Assembly (NCBI GenBank): GCA_031289995.1
Contig: JAITOI010000228.1
Coordinates: 1-10,678 of the forward strand
Direction: 5' to 3'
Source: Prevotellaceae bacterium
GTDB lineage: Bacteria; Bacteroidota; Bacteroidia; Bacteroidales; UBA932
DNA length: 10,678 nt
The position numbers and the translations under genes were made by a program. Of this stretch, positions 8,568 to 10,678 are shown one piece after another (positions within the stretch are counted from its first letter, which is position 1; each line of letters opens with the position of its first letter). The notes under the pieces are model-generated. The model was not told the DNA's origin and did not search any database. It saw nothing but the letters and a program-made list of their open reading frames with translations.

Positions 8568-9905
8568 ATGACCAAATCTTTCAGCCACTGGCAAACCCGC
8601 ACCATCATTACCACGATGATAGGCTACGCGCTGTTCTACTTCGTGCGCAAAAACTTCAGCATGGCCATGCCCGGCATGGAGGCCGACCTCGGCATCTCCA
8701 AGACCAGCCTCGGCATTTTTCTCACCCTAAACGGCCTCATCTACGGCCTATCGCGCTTCGTGAACGGCATCTTTGCCGACCGCCTCAACGCCCGATTCTA
8801 CATGGCTTCAGGCCTTGCCCTATGCGCCCTGTCCAACTTCGCCTTCGGCTTCGGCGTGGACATTGCCGCGTGGTTCACCGGCGAAACGTCCGGCAGCACG
8901 TTCACCAACACCCTCGTGTGGTTCATGGGCGTTACCTGGATTGTCAACGGCATCCTGCAAGGCAGCGGATTTCCGCCCTGCGCACGCCTGCTCACGCACT
9001 GGATTCCGCCCAGAGAGCTCGCCACAAAAATGTCCGTGTGGAACACCTCCCACTCCATTGGCGCTGGCCTCGTGGTCATCCTCTGCGGCTACATCATGGG
9101 CAACTTTGGCACGGGCGATGCGCACACTGGCGCCTGGCGATGGTGCTTCTGGATACCTGCCGCCATCTCGTTTTGCGGCGCGATAATGCTCTTCTTCTTC
9201 CTCCGCGACACCCCCGCCTCCGTGGGCTTAGCGGAGCTCGAAGGCACCACCGTCAAGCTGAAAAAGCAGACCACAAAATCGGCGGAGCACAAGGCTTTTT
9301 TGCGCGAAAAAGTGTTTGCCAACCCGCTCATCTGGACGCTCGGCTTGGCCAACTTTTTTGTTTACGTCGTGCGCTTTTCGGTGCTCGACTGGGGCCCCAC
9401 TTTGCTGCGCCAGTCCAAGGGCGTGAGCATGGAGCACGCGGGCTGGCTGGTGGCGCTGTTCGAAATTGCGGGCATTGCCGGCATGTTGGTGGCGGGCTGG
9501 GCTACCGACCGCTTCCTGAAGGGGCGTGCCCACCGCACCTGCGTATTCTGCATGTTGGGCGCAGCTGTTTTCGCCTTCATCTTCTGGCAAATCCCGTCCG
9601 ACGCGCCCACTTGGGCGCTGTTTGCCGCACTCTGCGCCACCGGATTTTGCATCTACGGACCGCAGGCGCTCATTGGCATCGCGGCAGCCAACCAAGCCAC
9701 CAAAAAAGCCGCCGCCACCGCCAACGGCCTCACCGGAATTTTCGGCTACGCCAGCACCGCCATCTCGGGCGTGGGCTTTGGATACGTGGCGCAGCACTAT
9801 GGCTGGACATTTGCCTACCTCGCCATCATCGTCATGGCGCTTGTTGGCATGGGAATTTTCTTGCTGATGTGGAACGCAAAGGCTAACGGGTACGAAGAAA
9901 AATAA
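8568..9905 (+). CDS. Organophosphate:phosphate antiporter-family MFS transporter (GlpT/UhpT/UhpC-like)
   Basis: This 445-residue inner-membrane protein should have about 12 transmembrane helices. It resembles the OPA family, which exchanges sugar phosphates or glycerol-3-phosphate for phosphate. The signature YFVRKNFSMAMP gives Arg27-Lys28, equivalent to GlpT Arg45-Lys46. VWNTSHSIGAG gives His162, equivalent to GlpT His165. VYVVRFSVLDWGPT gives Arg269, equivalent to GlpT Arg269. GlpT Lys80 aligns with Arg63 in YGLSRF, a conservative change. Other OPA landmarks are GSGFPPCARLLTHW and YGPQALIGIAAANQATKKAAATANG. Retention of the phosphate-binding arginines argues for a working transporter rather than a degraded copy. 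Glycerol-3-phosphate fits the GDPD upstream, but hexose phosphate or a UhpC-like sensor role remain possible. The leader is A-rich with no Shine-Dalgarno sequence. It starts 41 bp after the second rhamnosidase. Confidence 0.9.
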   Translation: MTKSFSHWQTRTIITTMIGYALFYFVRKNFSMAMPGMEADLGISKTSLGIFLTLNGLIYGLSRFVNGIFADRLNARFYMASGLALCALSNFAFGFGVDIAAWFTGETSGSTFTNTLVWFMGVTWIVNGILQGSGFPPCARLLTHWIPPRELATKMSVWNTSHSIGAGLVVILCGYIMGNFGTGDAHTGAWRWCFWIPAAISFCGAIMLFFFLRDTPASVGLAELEGTTVKLKKQTTKSAEHKAFLREKVFANPLIWTLGLANFFVYVVRFSVLDWGPTLLRQSKGVSMEHAGWLVALFEIAGIAGMLVAGWATDRFLKGRAHRTCVFCMLGAAVFAFIFWQIPSDAPTWALFAALCATGFCIYGPQALIGIAAANQATKKAAATANGLTGIFGYASTAISGVGFGYVAQHYGWTFAYLAIIVMALVGMGIFLLMWNAKANGYEEK

Positions 9906-9906
9906 A

Positions 9907-9943
9907 ATGCGATATGCGATGTGCGACGATGCGATGTGCGACG
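9907..9943 (+). repeat. Short tandem repeat of a TGCGA heptamer
   Basis: Just after the transporter stop, the perfect 15-mer ATGCGATGTGCGACG occurs twice in tandem (9914-9928 and 9929-9943), preceded by one more ATGCGAT (9907-9913). This amounts to five copies of a heptamer of form RTGCGAY with one extra base between the third and fourth. It is non-coding and does not form an obvious terminator hairpin. Confidence 0.85.
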
Positions 9944-9948
9944 CAGCA

Positions 9949-10019
9949 ATTTTCAAAGCCTCATCGTTTCGTGCTAATTCGTGTAATTCGTGGACAATAA
10001 ATTTTCAAATCTTCAAACA
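9949..10019 (+). repeat. Dispersed intergenic element, copy B (three TTCGTG units)
   Basis: This second copy of the element has its core at 9968-9997. It differs from copy A by one base (C for T after the first TTCGTG). As in copy A, a TTTCAAA stretch precedes the core and TCAAATCTTCAAA lies directly before the start codon of the next gene. It fills most of the 114-bp gap between the transporter and HAD genes. Confidence 0.85.
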
Positions 10020-10678
10020 ATGAACATCAAACACGTCGCCCTCGACATGGACGGCACCATCTACAACGGCAGCACGCTCTTCCCCTTCACCGTCCCGTTT
10101 TTGGCGAAGCTCAAGGCGCAAGGCATCGGCTACTCCTTTCTCACCAACAACCCCTCGCGCAGCGCGGACGACTACCTGCGCCACCTGCACGGCATGGGCA
10201 TACCCGCCTCGCGCGAGCAAATGTACACCTCCGCGCAGGCCACCATCGGCTACCTCAAGGCAAAATTGCCCAGCGCCCAGCGCCTGTTTTTGTTGGGCAC
10301 GCCAAGCATGATTGCCGAGTTTGAAGCTGCCGGTTTTACCTCCACCCGCGACGACGCCGACGACCGTCCCGACGCGCTCGTGGTGGCTTTCGACACCACC
10401 CTTGCCTACCCGCGCCTGTGCCGCGCCGCGTGGTGGGCAATGCAGGGCTTGCCCTACCTCGCCACCAACCCCGACCGCGTGTGCCCCACCGACCAGCCCA
10501 CCGTGCTCGTGGACTGCGGAGCCATCTGCGCTTGCATCGAGCACGCCACAGGCCGCCATCCCGACGTGGTAATCGGCAAGCCCGACCCCCGCATGTTGGA
10601 CGGCATCCTCGCCCGCTACCAGCTGCAACCGCACGAGCTCGCGATGGTGGGCGACCGCCTCTACACCGACGTGAAAAC
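10020..10678 (+). CDS. HAD class IIA phosphatase, NagD/PGP-like (3' partial)
   Basis: The frame is open from ATG 10020 to the right edge (219 complete codons), so the C-terminus is missing. HAD motif I is DMDGTIYNG with nucleophile Asp9 and acid/base Asp11. Motif II is FLTNNPSRS, where NN after the Thr is typical of class IIA. Motif III Lys187 is in IGKPDP, and motif IV is GDRLYTD with Asp212 and Asp217. The region between motifs II and III is a class C2 cap. Characterised relatives include 4-nitrophenyl phosphatases, NagD, AraL and glycerol-3-phosphate/2-phosphoglycolate phosphatases. Lying next to an OPA transporter and in the same cluster as a GDPD, a cytoplasmic glycerol-3-phosphate phosphatase is a reasonable guess, but specificity in this class cannot be read from the motifs. 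There is no signal peptide. The start is supported by motif I beginning at residue 9. Confidence 0.9.
   Translation, partial: MNIKHVALDMDGTIYNGSTLFPFTVPFLAKLKAQGIGYSFLTNNPSRSADDYLRHLHGMGIPASREQMYTSAQATIGYLKAKLPSAQRLFLLGTPSMIAEFEAAGFTSTRDDADDRPDALVVAFDTTLAYPRLCRAAWWAMQGLPYLATNPDRVCPTDQPTVLVDCGAICACIEHATGRHPDVVIGKPDPRMLDGILARYQLQPHELAMVGDRLYTDVK

Noticed and set aside
8822..9886. 354-codon open frame on the + strand in another frame
   Set aside because: It overlaps the OPA transporter throughout, is Arg/His-rich and shows no domain. The transporter frame holds conserved family motifs.
9926..9967. Possible hairpin between ACGATG (9926-9931) and CATCGT (9962-9967)
   Set aside because: Only six base pairs with a loop of about 30 bases and no U-tract follow, too weak to call a terminator.

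Overview
The window is about 10.7 kb with five genes, all on the + strand and densely packed (gaps of 77, 41, 41 and 114 bp). The first gene is cut by the left edge and the last by the right edge. Relatives of these proteins (secreted GH20, GH78 rhamnosidases, an OPA-type transporter next to a glycerophosphodiesterase), the A/T-rich leaders without a Shine-Dalgarno sequence, and the protein style point to a member of the Bacteroidota, probably Bacteroidales. The genes are unusually GC-rich for that group (sampled stretches reach about 70 %), so a Rikenellaceae-like lineage is possible. The taxonomy is inference.

Layout: (1) 1-2435, a secreted two-domain enzyme with an N-terminal GH20 beta-N-acetylhexosaminidase fused in frame to a C-terminal glycerophosphodiester phosphodiesterase (GDPD); (2) 2513-5707, a 1064-residue secreted GH78 alpha-L-rhamnosidase with an inserted discoidin-like domain; (3) 5749-8526, a second, divergent secreted GH78 of 925 residues; (4) 8568-9905, an inner-membrane transporter of the organophosphate:phosphate antiporter family (GlpT/UhpT/UhpC-like); (5) 10020 to the right edge, a HAD class IIA (NagD/PGP-like) phosphatase. 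The two longest gaps, before genes 2 and 5, hold near-identical copies of a dispersed element built on three TTCGTG units. The last gap also holds a small heptamer tandem repeat. I see no tRNA, rRNA, CRISPR array, transposase or convincing terminator hairpin.

How the genes may work together: the secreted enzymes would remove beta-linked GlcNAc/GalNAc, cleave glycerophosphodiesters and take off alpha-L-rhamnose. The transporter would import the released glycerol-3-phosphate or another organophosphate, and the HAD enzyme could dephosphorylate it. GlcNAc, glycerol phosphate and rhamnose are together the components of the Group A streptococcal carbohydrate, a polyrhamnose backbone with GlcNAc side chains carrying glycerol phosphate. 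My main hypothesis is therefore a locus that dismantles glycerol-phosphate-decorated rhamnose cell-wall polysaccharides of Gram-positive bacteria. This is inference from gene content. No SusC/SusD pair, regulator or rhamnose catabolic gene lies in the window to confirm it.
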